A stretch of 64,000 nucleotides of DNA from JAJRQY01 sp965224435. Its GTDB lineage: Bacteria > Actinomycetota > Acidimicrobiia > Acidimicrobiales > SZUA-35. The notes below the pieces were generated by a model. It searched no databases, was not told the DNA's origin, and saw only the letters and a list, made by a program, of their open reading frames with translations. The stretch is from NCBI GenBank assembly GCA_965224435.1, contig OZ245048.1, positions 1,178,001 through 1,242,000 on the forward strand, read 5' to 3'. A program made the position numbers and the translations under genes. Of the stretch, positions 33,979 to 44,046 are shown piece after piece (position 1 is the first letter of the stretch; each line of letters begins with the position of its first letter).

Positions 33979-35253
33979 GTGGCAAGAATCGCAGTAATTG
34001 GTACGGGATACGTTGGGCTGACTACCGGTGCCTGTTTCGCTCACCTTGGACACGACGTTGTTTGTGCCGACATTGACGCCGACAAGGTCGAGATGCTCCA
34101 GCGGGGCGAGATCCCCATTGTGGAGAAAGATCTCGACCGGTATGTGAAAGAAGGGATCGCCTCAGGCAAGCTGAGCTTCGTCCTGGGTGCAGTCGAGGCC
34201 TCGAAGGACTGTGAATTTCACTACCTTTGTGTTCCTACGCCCCAAGGAGAAGACGGCGCTGCTGATCTCTCCTACCTGGAGTCGGCTGCCGCTGAGATCG
34301 CCGAGTGCTTGCCACCCGGGTCTGTTGTTGTTAACAAGTCGACCGTGCCGGTCGGCTCCACAGGCATTGTTTCCCGAGTGATGAATCGCAGCGACGTTGC
34401 CGTTGTTTCCAACCCTGAGTTCTTACGGGAAGGCACGGCCATGGATGACTTCCTGAATCCAGACCGTGTGGTCATTGGTTGTAGTGATCAACAGGCAGCG
34501 ATGCGGGTCGCATCGCTTTACGCCAAGGTTCGGGCTCCCATCATGGTGACCGACCCGATCTCGGCCGAAACGATCAAGTACGCATCCAACGCCTTCCTCG
34601 CTTCGAAGCTTTCGTTCGTGAACGCCATTGCCAACCTCTGCGAAGCTGTTGGTGCTGACGTCAACGACGTCGTGCTCGGCATGGGCTATGACCGCCGAAT
34701 CGGCAAGGAGTTCCTGAACCCTGGTCCAGGCTGGGGCGGAAGTTGTTTCCCCAAGGACACAATTGCTCTGGCCAAGATCGCATCTGATCATGGCTATGAG
34801 TTCACCTTCCTCAATGAGGTTCTCAAGGTCAACGATGAGCAGTTTGACCGGACGGCCCAGAAGGTGCTGGACGTGCTTGGCCACGATCCTGCCGGACGTC
34901 GCGTTGCTTGTTGGGGACTGACCTTCAAGGCTGGCACTGATGACCTCCGCCAGTCACCGGCCATCGAAGTCTTGAAGCGGATCGGTGCAGCTGGAGTTCA
35001 GATCAAGGCCTATGACCCGGCTGTTGGATCACCAATCGATGGGCTCGATGTTGAGATCGTTGGTGACCCGCTCGAAGCTGTTGCCGGCGCCGAAGTGCTG
35101 GTCATTCTCACCGAATGGGAAGAGTTCAAACGAGTCGATATGGACAAGGTGGCCGAGCTCATGTCCGGCCGCAATATTGTTGATGGCCGAAACCTCCTTG
35201 ACCGAGATCAGATCGTTCGACGTGGCTTCCTCTATCGCGGAATAGGTCGATAG
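33979..35253 (+). CDS. ugd: UDP-glucose 6-dehydrogenase
   Basis: A 424-residue NAD enzyme oxidising UDP-glucose to UDP-glucuronate. The N-terminal fold has IAVIGTGYVGLTTGACFAHL, then HYLCVPTPQGEDG, NKSTVPVGST and PEFLREGTAMDDF. The catalytic Cys is in GWGGSCFPKDT near residue 258. The C-terminal domain has GLTFKAGTDDLRQSPAIE. GTG start after AAGGGAG. The next gene begins at the very next base, and together they make UDP-xylose. Confidence 0.96.
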   Translation: MARIAVIGTGYVGLTTGACFAHLGHDVVCADIDADKVEMLQRGEIPIVEKDLDRYVKEGIASGKLSFVLGAVEASKDCEFHYLCVPTPQGEDGAADLSYLESAAAEIAECLPPGSVVVNKSTVPVGSTGIVSRVMNRSDVAVVSNPEFLREGTAMDDFLNPDRVVIGCSDQQAAMRVASLYAKVRAPIMVTDPISAETIKYASNAFLASKLSFVNAIANLCEAVGADVNDVVLGMGYDRRIGKEFLNPGPGWGGSCFPKDTIALAKIASDHGYEFTFLNEVLKVNDEQFDRTAQKVLDVLGHDPAGRRVACWGLTFKAGTDDLRQSPAIEVLKRIGAAGVQIKAYDPAVGSPIDGLDVEIVGDPLEAVAGAEVLVILTEWEEFKRVDMDKVAELMSGRNIVDGRNLLDRDQIVRRGFLYRGIGR

Positions 35254-36192
35254 ATGGCGCGCGTTGTTGTAACTGGCGGCGCAGGCTTTCTCGGCTCGCA
35301 TCTCTGTGACCGGCTGTTGGGTCGCGGCGACGAGGTTGTCTGCTTGGACAATCTGGTAACTGGGCGAACCGCCAATATCGAACACCTCTTTGCTCATGCT
35401 GGGTTCACCTTCGTCGAGCAAGACGTATCGAATTTCATGTGGGTTCCCGGACCAGTCGATGTCATCATGCATCTGGCCAGCCCGGCTTCACCGGTCGACT
35501 TTGCTCGGATTCCTATCCAGATTCTCAAGGTTGGCAGCCTCGGAACACACAACTGTCTCGGCTTAGCCCGGGCGAAGGGTGCGAAGTTTCACCTCAACTC
35601 GACCAGTGAGGTGTACGGGGATCCCCTCGTTCACCCCCAGCCTGAGACCTATTGGGGAAATGTCAATCCCATTGGGCCGCGCAGCATGTATGACGAAGCG
35701 AAGCGCTTCGGTGAGGCCATGACCATGGCCTACCACCGGGCTCACGACATCGACATCCGAATCGTGCGAACGTTCAACACCTACGGACCGCGAATGGCGC
35801 CAGATGACGGCCGCGTCGTATCCAACTTCATTGTCCAGGCCCTCAAGGGCGAGGCCCTCACTGTGTATGGTGACGGTAGTCAGAGTCGAAGCTTCTGCTT
35901 CGTCGATGACCAGATCGCCGGTCAGTTGGCGCTGCTGGATAGCAACTATCAACAGCCAGTAAACATTGGCAACCCGAACGAGTTCACCATGTTGGAGCTG
36001 GCGGAAACTGTTCTTGGCGCTACCAACTCCAACAGCAAGCTTGAGTTCCTTCCCTTGCCCAAGGATGATCCAACCCAGCGCAAGCCGGACCTCACGGTGG
36101 CCAACCGTGAACTGGGATGGGAGCCGAAAATCCAGCTGTCTGAAGGGATCGAGAAAGCGATCGTGTACTTCGCCGCCGAGCTCGGTCTGTAG
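35254..36192 (+). CDS. uxs: UDP-glucuronate decarboxylase
   Basis: A 312-residue extended SDR that turns UDP-glucuronate into UDP-xylose. TGGAGFLGSHLC at the start binds NAD; LASPASPVDF, STSEVYGDPL and MYDEAKRFGEA (active-site Tyr and Lys) are typical of UXS. RTFNTYGPRM and GDGSQSRSFCFVDD complete the pattern. It begins right after the ugd stop codon, so the pair forms a two-step pathway. GDP or UDP preference is judged from the UXS motifs. Confidence 0.93.
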   Translation: MARVVVTGGAGFLGSHLCDRLLGRGDEVVCLDNLVTGRTANIEHLFAHAGFTFVEQDVSNFMWVPGPVDVIMHLASPASPVDFARIPIQILKVGSLGTHNCLGLARAKGAKFHLNSTSEVYGDPLVHPQPETYWGNVNPIGPRSMYDEAKRFGEAMTMAYHRAHDIDIRIVRTFNTYGPRMAPDDGRVVSNFIVQALKGEALTVYGDGSQSRSFCFVDDQIAGQLALLDSNYQQPVNIGNPNEFTMLELAETVLGATNSNSKLEFLPLPKDDPTQRKPDLTVANRELGWEPKIQLSEGIEKAIVYFAAELGL

Positions 36193-36245
36193 CGTCAAAA
36201 GCCGAACCCGTCGGCAAATCGATTTCCCGCTGCCACAATCATGGG

Positions 36246-37343
36246 GTGCATCGCCGCATCGCCGTCACCGTTGAACAGTATTGGCACCGCGTGCCTGGCG
36301 GCACCGCCGTGTCGACTCGACGCACGATTTCGGCCCTTCTCGATCGGGATGAGTACGACATTGTCGGGATAGCGGCCAAGCACCGTGACCGTGCCCCTGC
36401 AGCGGGCCTTGACATTGAAGTCATGTATGAGTCGCTGCCGCGTCCCGCACTCTATGAATCGTGGCTGAGACTTAATCGACCTCCCCTTCGAGTGGGCAAG
36501 GTCGATCTGGTTTGGGCTGCGGCCATGGTCGTGCCGCCGTCAGACGTACCCATTGTCTCAACCGTTCACGATGTTGACTTTCTGGATTCTCCCGAGCGAC
36601 TTTCGCGACGGGGACGTTCGTTCTTCCCTCGCGCTTGGGAGGCGACCCGAGATCGGGCAACCGCAGTCGCTGTTCCCTCTGAGGTTGTGCGCCAGGCCTG
36701 CATCCGGCACGGTCTTGATCGCGACCGCGTCGTTGTCATCCCCTGGGGCGTTCTGAACGAGCCCGTCACCGATGCCGACGCCAGCGCTGTTCGACAAAGA
36801 ATCCCGCTGCCTGAGCGGTTCGTTCTTTGGGTCGGAACAGTCGAGCCACGAAAGAATCTTGTCCGGCTGGTCGAAGCAGTACGACGCCTTGATCTTGACC
36901 TGGTAGTGGTCGGTCCGCAAGGCTGGAACATCGACGGTGCAGACCTGCTTGCGCCGTTGGGGGATCGAGTGACTCGACTCAGTGGACTGTCTACCACTGA
37001 TCTTCGGGCGGTCTATCGTGAGGCCGCCGTGTTTGCTCTACCGTCGTTGGCGGAGGGGTTCGGCCTTCCGATCCTGGAGGCAATGGTGCAATCGACTCCG
37101 GTTGTGACATCACGGGGAACCGCGACCGAGGAAGTTGCGGGAGGTGCAGCCGAGTTGGTGGACCCAACCAGTGTGACCGAAATCGGCCGAGCCATCGACC
37201 GCTTGATTCAAGACCCGGTCCGCGCCGCGGAACTAGCTGCAGCTGGCCGAAAACATGCCCAGAAGATGACCTGGGACAACACAGCCTTTGGCTACAGCGA
37301 GTTGTTTGATCGAGTTTGCTCGGCCAAGATGCCCATCGGATGA
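36246..37343 (+). CDS. Glycosyltransferase, GT4-like
   Basis: A 365-residue GT-B enzyme. STVHDVDFLDSPERLSRRG in the N-terminal domain, then VGTVEPRKNLVRLVEAVRRL and LPSLAEGFGLPILEAM, with E-x7-E around the nucleotide-sugar site. It starts GTG (VHRRIAVTVEQYWHRVPGG). It belongs to the wall or capsule cluster and likely adds a sugar such as mannose or rhamnose to a lipid-linked chain. The acceptor is unknown. Confidence 0.88.
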   Translation: MHRRIAVTVEQYWHRVPGGTAVSTRRTISALLDRDEYDIVGIAAKHRDRAPAAGLDIEVMYESLPRPALYESWLRLNRPPLRVGKVDLVWAAAMVVPPSDVPIVSTVHDVDFLDSPERLSRRGRSFFPRAWEATRDRATAVAVPSEVVRQACIRHGLDRDRVVVIPWGVLNEPVTDADASAVRQRIPLPERFVLWVGTVEPRKNLVRLVEAVRRLDLDLVVVGPQGWNIDGADLLAPLGDRVTRLSGLSTTDLRAVYREAAVFALPSLAEGFGLPILEAMVQSTPVVTSRGTATEEVAGGAAELVDPTSVTEIGRAIDRLIQDPVRAAELAAAGRKHAQKMTWDNTAFGYSELFDRVCSAKMPIG

Positions 37344-37392
37344 CTCCACCATTAGCAATTTCCCAGTGAGCGAACAAGGAGCAACGAAGAAG

Positions 37393-38514
37393 ATGAACGC
37401 GGTAATCGGTGTCAACTTGCTCTGGCTCGTTCCCGGCGTCGTCGGGGGCAGCGAGGAGTACATTTTGCGGTTGCTCCGAGCTGTTGACCGGCTGGACCCC
37501 GACGACCTGTGGCTTCGCCTCTACGCCCAACCTGAACTGGTCGAGGCCCACCCCGATCTGCTGGACCGGTTCGAGATACGGCTATCCCCAGTCAACTTGC
37601 GAAGGAAATCGGCCAGAATTCTGGCCGAGCACTCCTGGCTGGCGCAGGCCAGTCGCGGTGACGATCTTGTCCACCACGGGGGAGGAGTGATCCCCGCAAT
37701 CGCTCCGGCGCCAGCCGTTGTCACCATCCACGATTTACAACCGTTGGATCTGCCAGAGAACTTCAAGAACGATCGCCGTCGATGGCTGGACACCATGCTT
37801 CCCAAGACGGCCAAGTCAGCCCGAGCTATCTTGTGTCCCAGCGAATTCACCGCTGGTCGGGTGCGTGAACTCCTGTCGGTCGAGCCCGAACGAGTCGTCG
37901 TGGTCCCTCACGGACATGAGCTGGTGGAGCCGGGCGTGCTGGACGAGGTTGCCCATCAGCAGAATCTCGATCGATTCGGGCGGTACTTCTTGTTCCCGTC
38001 GATCACTTACGCCCACAAGCGACACATCGACCTGGTGCATGCGCTGGACATGTTGCGCGACCGGTTCCCTGATCTACAGGTGGTGATGACCGGTGGTGTT
38101 GGCCCACGGACCGACGCCATTGCCAACCGCATAACCCAGCTTGACCTTCATGACCGATGCCACGTACTTGGCCGCGTCAGTGAGAACTTGCTGGACAGCT
38201 TGTATCGCTCAGCAGCCGCCCTTGTCTTCCCTTCGGCCTATGAAGGGTTTGGAAATCCAACGTTGGAAGCAATGGCTCGCGGTTGTCCCGTTGTTTCGAC
38301 CACTGCTGCGTCGATTCCCGAAGTCGTTGGTGATGCGGCACTCCTGGTTGAACCCTCCAATGCCCGGGACCTGGCCGAAGCAATGGCCCGAATCTTGACC
38401 GAGCCGGATCTGACTGCCAGCCTCCGAGAGCTCGGAGTTGAACGAGCCAAGCGGTTCGGGTGGCGCGGTGCTGGCGAAGCTCTATTGAGCGCCTATCGTG
38501 ACGCTCTTCCATGA
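37393..38514 (+). CDS. Glycosyltransferase, GT4-like (second)
   Basis: A 373-residue GT-B enzyme starting MNAVIGVNLLWLVPGVVGGS. VTIHDLQPLDLPENF, FPSITYAHKRHIDLVHALDM and FPSAYEGFGNPTLEAMARG are present. The start at 37393 is chosen because the preceding frame is only the antisense or tail of the first transferase; AAGGAG lies just upstream. Four bases of overlap (ATGA) with the next transferase place all three genes in one operon. Confidence 0.88.
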   Translation: MNAVIGVNLLWLVPGVVGGSEEYILRLLRAVDRLDPDDLWLRLYAQPELVEAHPDLLDRFEIRLSPVNLRRKSARILAEHSWLAQASRGDDLVHHGGGVIPAIAPAPAVVTIHDLQPLDLPENFKNDRRRWLDTMLPKTAKSARAILCPSEFTAGRVRELLSVEPERVVVVPHGHELVEPGVLDEVAHQQNLDRFGRYFLFPSITYAHKRHIDLVHALDMLRDRFPDLQVVMTGGVGPRTDAIANRITQLDLHDRCHVLGRVSENLLDSLYRSAAALVFPSAYEGFGNPTLEAMARGCPVVSTTAASIPEVVGDAALLVEPSNARDLAEAMARILTEPDLTASLRELGVERAKRFGWRGAGEALLSAYRDALP

Positions 38515-39758
38515 AACTGCTCTTGCTGTGCCCTCACTTCGAACCTGACCTGCATGCCGCTACTGGCGAAGTGATGAGCAAGCTCGTGCATGCCCTCCAC
38601 CGACGTGGGCATCACATTGATGTGGTCACCAGCCTTCCTTGGTACCACCATCACGATGTGTGGCCCGAGTGGCGGGGTCGTCCGTGGCGAAGTGAAGAAA
38701 CTGCGTTCGGTCGCATCCTTCGGGTTTGGCCATTCCCAACCAATAAGAGCAATATCCCGGCCCGTGCCTTGGCGTTTGGCGGATTCACGGGGCTGGCCAC
38801 CGCTGCGGCTCTGACCATGGGACGGCCCGATATTGTCATGGGCATGTCGCCCCCGATTTTCTTGGGCGACGCGGCCAAGTTGGTAGCGCGGCGTTGGCGA
38901 GTGCCTGCGGTGTTTAATGTGCAAGACATCTTCCCTGATGTCGCCGTTGACCTCGGTGCCTTGAGCAATCAGAAAGTCATCAGCTTGGCCAAGCGACACG
39001 AGAAGTCGCTCTACTCCCGGGTTGAGTCGGTGTCGGTCCTGAGTGAGGACCAAGCAGCCAACGTTCGAGCCAAGATGGATTCGGCTGAACATCACAAGGT
39101 AGAGATCATTCACAATTTCGCTGACACTGATCGTGTCTCGGTAGTCGACCGGTCCGACGGCACCGAATACCGGAGAGTGAACAACTTGGTCGGCAAGCAG
39201 ATTGTCATGTATTCCGGCAATGTCGGCTTGTCCCAATCATTTGACCTGGTTGAACATGCAGCCAAGGCCTTTGGATCTCGTGACGATGTGCATTTCGTCA
39301 TCAACGGTGAGGGTGCCGCACGCTCCGAAGTCGACGAATGGGCGTCGAAGTACCCCAACGTGACGGTGACTGATTTTGCTCCCCGGGACAAGGTGAGTGA
39401 TGTGCTCGGCAGCGCTGACTTGCATCTGATCTTGCTCAAAACGGGCCTCGCCCGCTCATCAACACCTTCTAAGCTGTACGGCATCCTCGCTTCGGGCCGC
39501 GCCACCCTTGCCTCCATTGACGTTGGGTCCGAAGTGGCCATCACTTTGGAGAAGGCGCAAGCGGGTCGCTCGGTGCCGCCTGAGGATCCTGAGGCTTTCC
39601 TTCAGGCACTCCAAGAGATGCTCGATCTGCCGACAGAGTTAGAAACGCAAGGCAAGAACGGTCGGAGCTATGTTGAGCATTGTCTAACTCCGGACGCTCA
39701 AGCCGAGCGATTCGAAGATCTGTTCGAGAGACTGGTCGCAGAGCAGGCACAGAAGTGA
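38511..39758 (+). CDS. Glycosyltransferase, WcaI-like GT4
   Basis: A 415-residue GT-B enzyme. MKLLLLCPHFEPDLHAATGE, TSLPWYHHHDVWPEWRG and FNVQDIFPDVAVDLGAL match WcaI/colanic-acid type transferases. The second domain has MYSGNVGLSQSFDLVEHAAK and ARSSTPSKLYGILASGRATL. Overlaps the previous gene by four bases. Probably adds a fucosyl- or rhamnosyl-type residue to an exported polymer; donor not proven. Confidence 0.87.
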   Translation: MKLLLLCPHFEPDLHAATGEVMSKLVHALHRRGHHIDVVTSLPWYHHHDVWPEWRGRPWRSEETAFGRILRVWPFPTNKSNIPARALAFGGFTGLATAAALTMGRPDIVMGMSPPIFLGDAAKLVARRWRVPAVFNVQDIFPDVAVDLGALSNQKVISLAKRHEKSLYSRVESVSVLSEDQAANVRAKMDSAEHHKVEIIHNFADTDRVSVVDRSDGTEYRRVNNLVGKQIVMYSGNVGLSQSFDLVEHAAKAFGSRDDVHFVINGEGAARSEVDEWASKYPNVTVTDFAPRDKVSDVLGSADLHLILLKTGLARSSTPSKLYGILASGRATLASIDVGSEVAITLEKAQAGRSVPPEDPEAFLQALQEMLDLPTELETQGKNGRSYVEHCLTPDAQAERFEDLFERLVAEQAQK

Positions 39759-39830
39759 CAACGGGCATAGAAGCGAGCATGGTGCGGAGCTGCCATGCCG
39801 GGAGTTGCGAATCATGAATGACAGGACGAC

Positions 39831-40946
39831 ATGAGCAACGAAACGACTGGCGTCGAGCACGGCTACGCAGTGATTCTGGCCGGAGGGTACGGCGAACGGT
39901 TCTGGCCAGCCAGCACGGCCAAACGACCCAAACAGCTACTTTCCCTGCTCGGTGATCGCACCATGCTGGAAATGGCGGTCGATCGGCTCGCCGGTCTAAT
40001 TCCCGCCGAGCGGGTGATCGTGCTCACCAGCGAAGATCTGGTGGCTCCAACCACTGCCCTGTCACCGGATCTGCCTCCACAGAACGTGATTGGTGAGCCG
40101 ATGCGTCGAGACACTGCGGCTGCGGTTGCCTTGGCTTGTGCGGTGGTCTCAGCTCGCGATCCAGAGGCTGTCTTCTGTGTGCTTACCGCCGATCATGTGA
40201 TGGGTGACCTGGAACGTTTTAGAAACACTCTTCGCTCAGGTATGGCATTGGCCAAGGCCGAATCGGTCCTGGTCACCATCGGAATCACCCCGACGGAGCC
40301 AAGCTCAGCCTTCGGCTATGTCGAGGCCGGTGATGACTTGGAGCTAGCTGGAGAAATATCTGGCGACATCGCCTTCCGCCGTGTGACCCGTTTCGTAGAA
40401 AAGCCTGACCGAGAGACGGCGGTTGCCTATCTTGAATCAGGGAAGTTCTCGTGGAACTCCGGAATGTTCATCTGGTCCGTTGCTGCTCTCGGTGAGTCGT
40501 TTCGCACTCATCAGCCAGAGCTGGCCGACATGATTGATGCGCTAGTACCCGTGGTCGACACCGACCGGTTCGCCCAGACACTGGCTGAACAGTTTGAGCC
40601 ATTGGAGAAAATCTCCATTGACTATGCCCTCATGGAAAAGGCCGACAACATCGTGATGGCCGAGGGGACTTTCGCCTGGGACGATGTTGGCAGCTGGCCA
40701 GCGGTTGGCGAGCATCTGCCTGCCGATGATGATGGAAACGTGAGTGTGGGGGACATCGTCACCCTTGATGCGGTCAACAATATTGTGCTGTCCGAAGGCC
40801 GACTGACCGCGCTTATTGGTGTGGAAGACCTCATCGTGGTCCACGCTGGTGATGCGACTCTCATCTGCCCCAAGGACCGAGCCCAAGACGTCAAGAAGGT
40901 CGTCACCATTCTTCGAGACAACCCCGACTGGTCCCGCTTCCTCTAA
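39831..40946 (+). CDS. manC: Mannose-1-phosphate guanylyltransferase
   Basis: A 371-residue nucleotidyltransferase making GDP-mannose. It has LAGGYGERFWPASTAKRPKQ, the activating loop and Lys of the family, then LTADHVMGD, FVEKPDRETAVAYL, WNSGMFIWSV and IDYALMEKADNIVMAEG. There is no C-terminal isomerase domain, so it is the single-domain form. GDP-mannose would feed gmd at 45822. It is the last gene of the forward sugar block. Confidence 0.93.
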   Translation: MSNETTGVEHGYAVILAGGYGERFWPASTAKRPKQLLSLLGDRTMLEMAVDRLAGLIPAERVIVLTSEDLVAPTTALSPDLPPQNVIGEPMRRDTAAAVALACAVVSARDPEAVFCVLTADHVMGDLERFRNTLRSGMALAKAESVLVTIGITPTEPSSAFGYVEAGDDLELAGEISGDIAFRRVTRFVEKPDRETAVAYLESGKFSWNSGMFIWSVAALGESFRTHQPELADMIDALVPVVDTDRFAQTLAEQFEPLEKISIDYALMEKADNIVMAEGTFAWDDVGSWPAVGEHLPADDDGNVSVGDIVTLDAVNNIVLSEGRLTALIGVEDLIVVHAGDATLICPKDRAQDVKKVVTILRDNPDWSRFL

Positions 40947-41016
40947 CTGCTTAGGCCCGTTCCGGCACGCCAATCGCCTTTGGCACCGACCGCGAGCTTG
41001 ACACCGAGAGCTTGAC

Positions 41017-44000
41017 TTAGAGGCCGGAAGTGATCTGATCGAGGACGAGAACGGCGTTCCCGGCTTCTCGTGATGCGTCCCAGTCGATGTGGGCTTCGAT
41101 GCGCCACTCGTGGTGCTGGTCGGGATCATCCAGGATCTGGGTTACCCGGCCGGTGGATGGATCAAAGATATGGAGCTTGACGTTTCGGGCGTCAGTATCG
41201 ACTCCGATGGCGTCATAGGTTTCCCAATAGTCCGCCATGACCTGCACCACCGAGTCAATGGAATCGAATCCAGATTCCTCGCTGGCAGCGTCGGCCAAGA
41301 CCATGTATTGCTGGCGGAAGGCCAGGAGCTGTACCCATTGGAAAACCGTGTTTCGGACCATGACTCGAAAGGCCCGCTCGTTGGTGGTGATGTCATCGGG
41401 GTCGATGCCAGGGCGGGTAACTGGTGCAGCGACGTCGTCGCCCTCATCCGGGTTCTTCATCCGCTCCCACTCATCAATCAAGCTGGAGTCGACCTGACGG
41501 ACCATGGCCCCCAACCATTCGGTGATGTCATCCAGATCATCGGTCTTGGCTTCTTCGGGGATGTTCTGCCCCAGCCCCTTGTAGATGTCGGACAAATAGC
41601 GAAGCACAACACCTTCGGAACGCTTCAACCCATAGTGATTGACATAGTCGGTGAAGGTCATGGCCTTTTCGAACATGTCACGCACGATGGACTTGGGGCG
41701 AACATTGTCGCCGCCAACCCACGGGTGTTTGGCCCGGAAGATGTCGAAACTGGTGTACAGCCACTCCTTGTTGGGGCGAGGAGGTTCCACCTCGTTGAGG
41801 CGTTCCATACGCTCCTCATATTCAATTCCCCGGGACTTCATGTCGGCCATCAGTGCTGACTTCAAGTAGTTAACTTGTGCGGCAATGATGACGCCCGGGT
41901 TCTCCTGGACGGATTCGATGATGGTCACAATGTCCAAGGCGTGTTGCAGCTCATCATTGATCACATCGCCAAAGGCAGTGCGCTGCTCGGGGACGACCCG
42001 GGTCAATTCCGCCTGCGCCTCGGCCATGTCAAAGGCAGCCTCGTCGTCGAAGGATTTGTCCTCGGATTCTTCCTCCTCGACTACCAGTTGATCCGGGATG
42101 TCGCCGGCGGTGTTGTCCAGATGTGCTTCCTCGGCTGATGCCTTGGGCTCCGCATCGTCTGGCTCGGCGTCATCAGGCGCTGTGTCGTCAAACAGGCCGG
42201 CTAGCTCGGAGAAGGCGTTGGAGGAGAGACGGTCCCTGTCCGGTTCCGGACTCGCGTATGGATCAGTATCTGACGGCGCAACCTTGATGGGCTCTGATGG
42301 TTCATCGGTGGGGGAGTCCCAGGCCGACTGCTCACGGTCCGGCGGTGGTAGCGGTTGGGGAGCACCAGCTCCATCCAGTTCTTCGATTGCTTCCAGGGCC
42401 CACAGCGACAGGGGCTGATGCAGGGCAAAGTCGTCCTGCAAGTCAAAATTGACTCGGACTCGGCGGCCAAGATCATCTCGGACTGATGGGAACTCCAGAA
42501 TTTCGGCCTCAACCAGTGACCGGTAGATGGCAATGGAACGGCGGATGTGATCGCGCTGACGGCGCCGCGGCTCATGGTTGTCGGTCATCAACCGCTGAAC
42601 GGCATTGCAACCGTCACTACCGTCCTTCGCTGCCGGGCGATCAAGCAGGCTCATCATCATCTGGTGGTTCACCCGAAAGCTGGAACGCAAGGCTTCCGGA
42701 GTGCCGTTGACCAGCTTGGTGAAGGTGTCCTCAGTCCAGTGCACATAGCCACGGTCTGGTTGCTTCTTCTTGACTGGCTTCTTGGCCTTGCGTCCAGCGG
42801 CATTGGCCTTGGCTGCGGCCTTCTGCTCGGCTTGGATGTTCTCGACAATGTGGGGTGGGGCCTGGACCCAGACCGTTCCCTGGTCGTCATAGCCCTTCCG
42901 CCCCGCCCGGCCCGCAATCTGTTGAAACTCGCGATTGGACAAGGTTCGAGTCGAGATCCCGTCGTACTTGCACAACTGGGTGAACAGGACCGAACGGATG
43001 GGGACATTGACGCCGACCCCAAGGGTGTCGGTGCCGCAGATGATCTTGAGCAAGCCGTCTTGAGCGAGCTTCTCGACCAGCAATCGGTACTTGGGGAGCA
43101 GGCCAGCGTGATGGACGCCAATGCCGCCCCGCAGGTAGCGCAACAGATCCTTGCCGATCGGCGAGTCGAAGCGGAAGTTGCCAATAGCCGCCTTGATCTG
43201 GTCCTTCTCATCCTTGTTCAAGGGATCGAGCGACAAGAACCCCTGAGCCGCCTCGGTGGCTTCACGTTGGGTGAAGTGGACCAGATAGATGGGGGCCAGA
43301 TCGTGATCCAACAGATCCTGGATAGAAGCATGCAGGGTGGTTCGTCGGTACTCAAACTCCAACGGCACTGGCCTGACCGTGGATTGAACCAGCGAGGTTG
43401 CTCTGCCCGTCCGCTTGCTGAGGTCCTTCTGGAAGAAATCAGTTGAACCCAGGGTGGCAGACATCAGCAAGAACTGGCAATGGGGCAACTCCAAAAGTGG
43501 AAGCTGCCAGGCCCACCCCCGCTGGGGGTCGGCGTAGTAGTGGAACTCATCAATAATGGCGATGTCGACGTCGGCTTGATCGCCGTCGCGCAGGGCCCAG
43601 TTGGCCAGAATTTCCGCCGTGCAGCAGATGATGGGAGCATCGGGGTTGACCGAAGCATCGCCAGTGACCATGCCTACCCGTTCAGATCCGAACTCCTGGC
43701 AAAGGGCGAAGAACTTCTCCGAAACAAGCGCCTTGATCGGAGCGGTATAGACACTGCGCTTGCCTTGGGCCAAGCCAGCGAAGTGAGCGGCGGCGGCCAC
43801 CAGAGACTTGCCCGAACCAGTTGGCGTGTTCAGGATGACATTATTGCCACCCAACAGCTCATAGATGGCCTCTTCTTGGGCGTCGTAGAGTTGGAGTCCC
43901 ATCTGTGTCACATAGTTGACGAATCCTTCGAGTAGTTCGTCTTCGTTGGCGGGCTCGTCGCCTTCCGTCGTTGGCAGGTTGGCGATGAGTGGCGGCAGCG

Positions 44001-44031
44001 TTGAGGCAGCCACTTCGAGATCAGAAGTCAT
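41017..44031 (-). CDS. Ski2-like DEAD/DEAH helicase with DUF3516
   Basis: A 1004-residue helicase. Walker A is NTPTGSGKSLVAAAAHF, motif II is IIDEFHYYAD (DEFH rather than DEAH), motif III LLMSATLG, and the second RecA domain has FQQIAGRAGRKGYDDQG. The middle (about residues 550-680) is acidic and low complexity. The C-terminus is a DUF3516 domain, as in actinobacterial RNA helicases. It probably unwinds structured RNA, as Ski2 and Mtr4 do. It is followed by cofE on the same strand, 15 bases upstream of its start, so the two may be co-transcribed. The RNA substrate is unknown. Confidence 0.9.
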   Translation of the reverse strand: MTSDLEVAASTLPPLIANLPTTEGDEPANEDELLEGFVNYVTQMGLQLYDAQEEAIYELLGGNNVILNTPTGSGKSLVAAAAHFAGLAQGKRSVYTAPIKALVSEKFFALCQEFGSERVGMVTGDASVNPDAPIICCTAEILANWALRDGDQADVDIAIIDEFHYYADPQRGWAWQLPLLELPHCQFLLMSATLGSTDFFQKDLSKRTGRATSLVQSTVRPVPLEFEYRRTTLHASIQDLLDHDLAPIYLVHFTQREATEAAQGFLSLDPLNKDEKDQIKAAIGNFRFDSPIGKDLLRYLRGGIGVHHAGLLPKYRLLVEKLAQDGLLKIICGTDTLGVGVNVPIRSVLFTQLCKYDGISTRTLSNREFQQIAGRAGRKGYDDQGTVWVQAPPHIVENIQAEQKAAAKANAAGRKAKKPVKKKQPDRGYVHWTEDTFTKLVNGTPEALRSSFRVNHQMMMSLLDRPAAKDGSDGCNAVQRLMTDNHEPRRRQRDHIRRSIAIYRSLVEAEILEFPSVRDDLGRRVRVNFDLQDDFALHQPLSLWALEAIEELDGAGAPQPLPPPDREQSAWDSPTDEPSEPIKVAPSDTDPYASPEPDRDRLSSNAFSELAGLFDDTAPDDAEPDDAEPKASAEEAHLDNTAGDIPDQLVVEEEESEDKSFDDEAAFDMAEAQAELTRVVPEQRTAFGDVINDELQHALDIVTIIESVQENPGVIIAAQVNYLKSALMADMKSRGIEYEERMERLNEVEPPRPNKEWLYTSFDIFRAKHPWVGGDNVRPKSIVRDMFEKAMTFTDYVNHYGLKRSEGVVLRYLSDIYKGLGQNIPEEAKTDDLDDITEWLGAMVRQVDSSLIDEWERMKNPDEGDDVAAPVTRPGIDPDDITTNERAFRVMVRNTVFQWVQLLAFRQQYMVLADAASEESGFDSIDSVVQVMADYWETYDAIGVDTDARNVKLHIFDPSTGRVTQILDDPDQHHEWRIEAHIDWDASREAGNAVLVLDQITSGL

Positions 44032-44046
44032 TGGCTGAAGACCCGG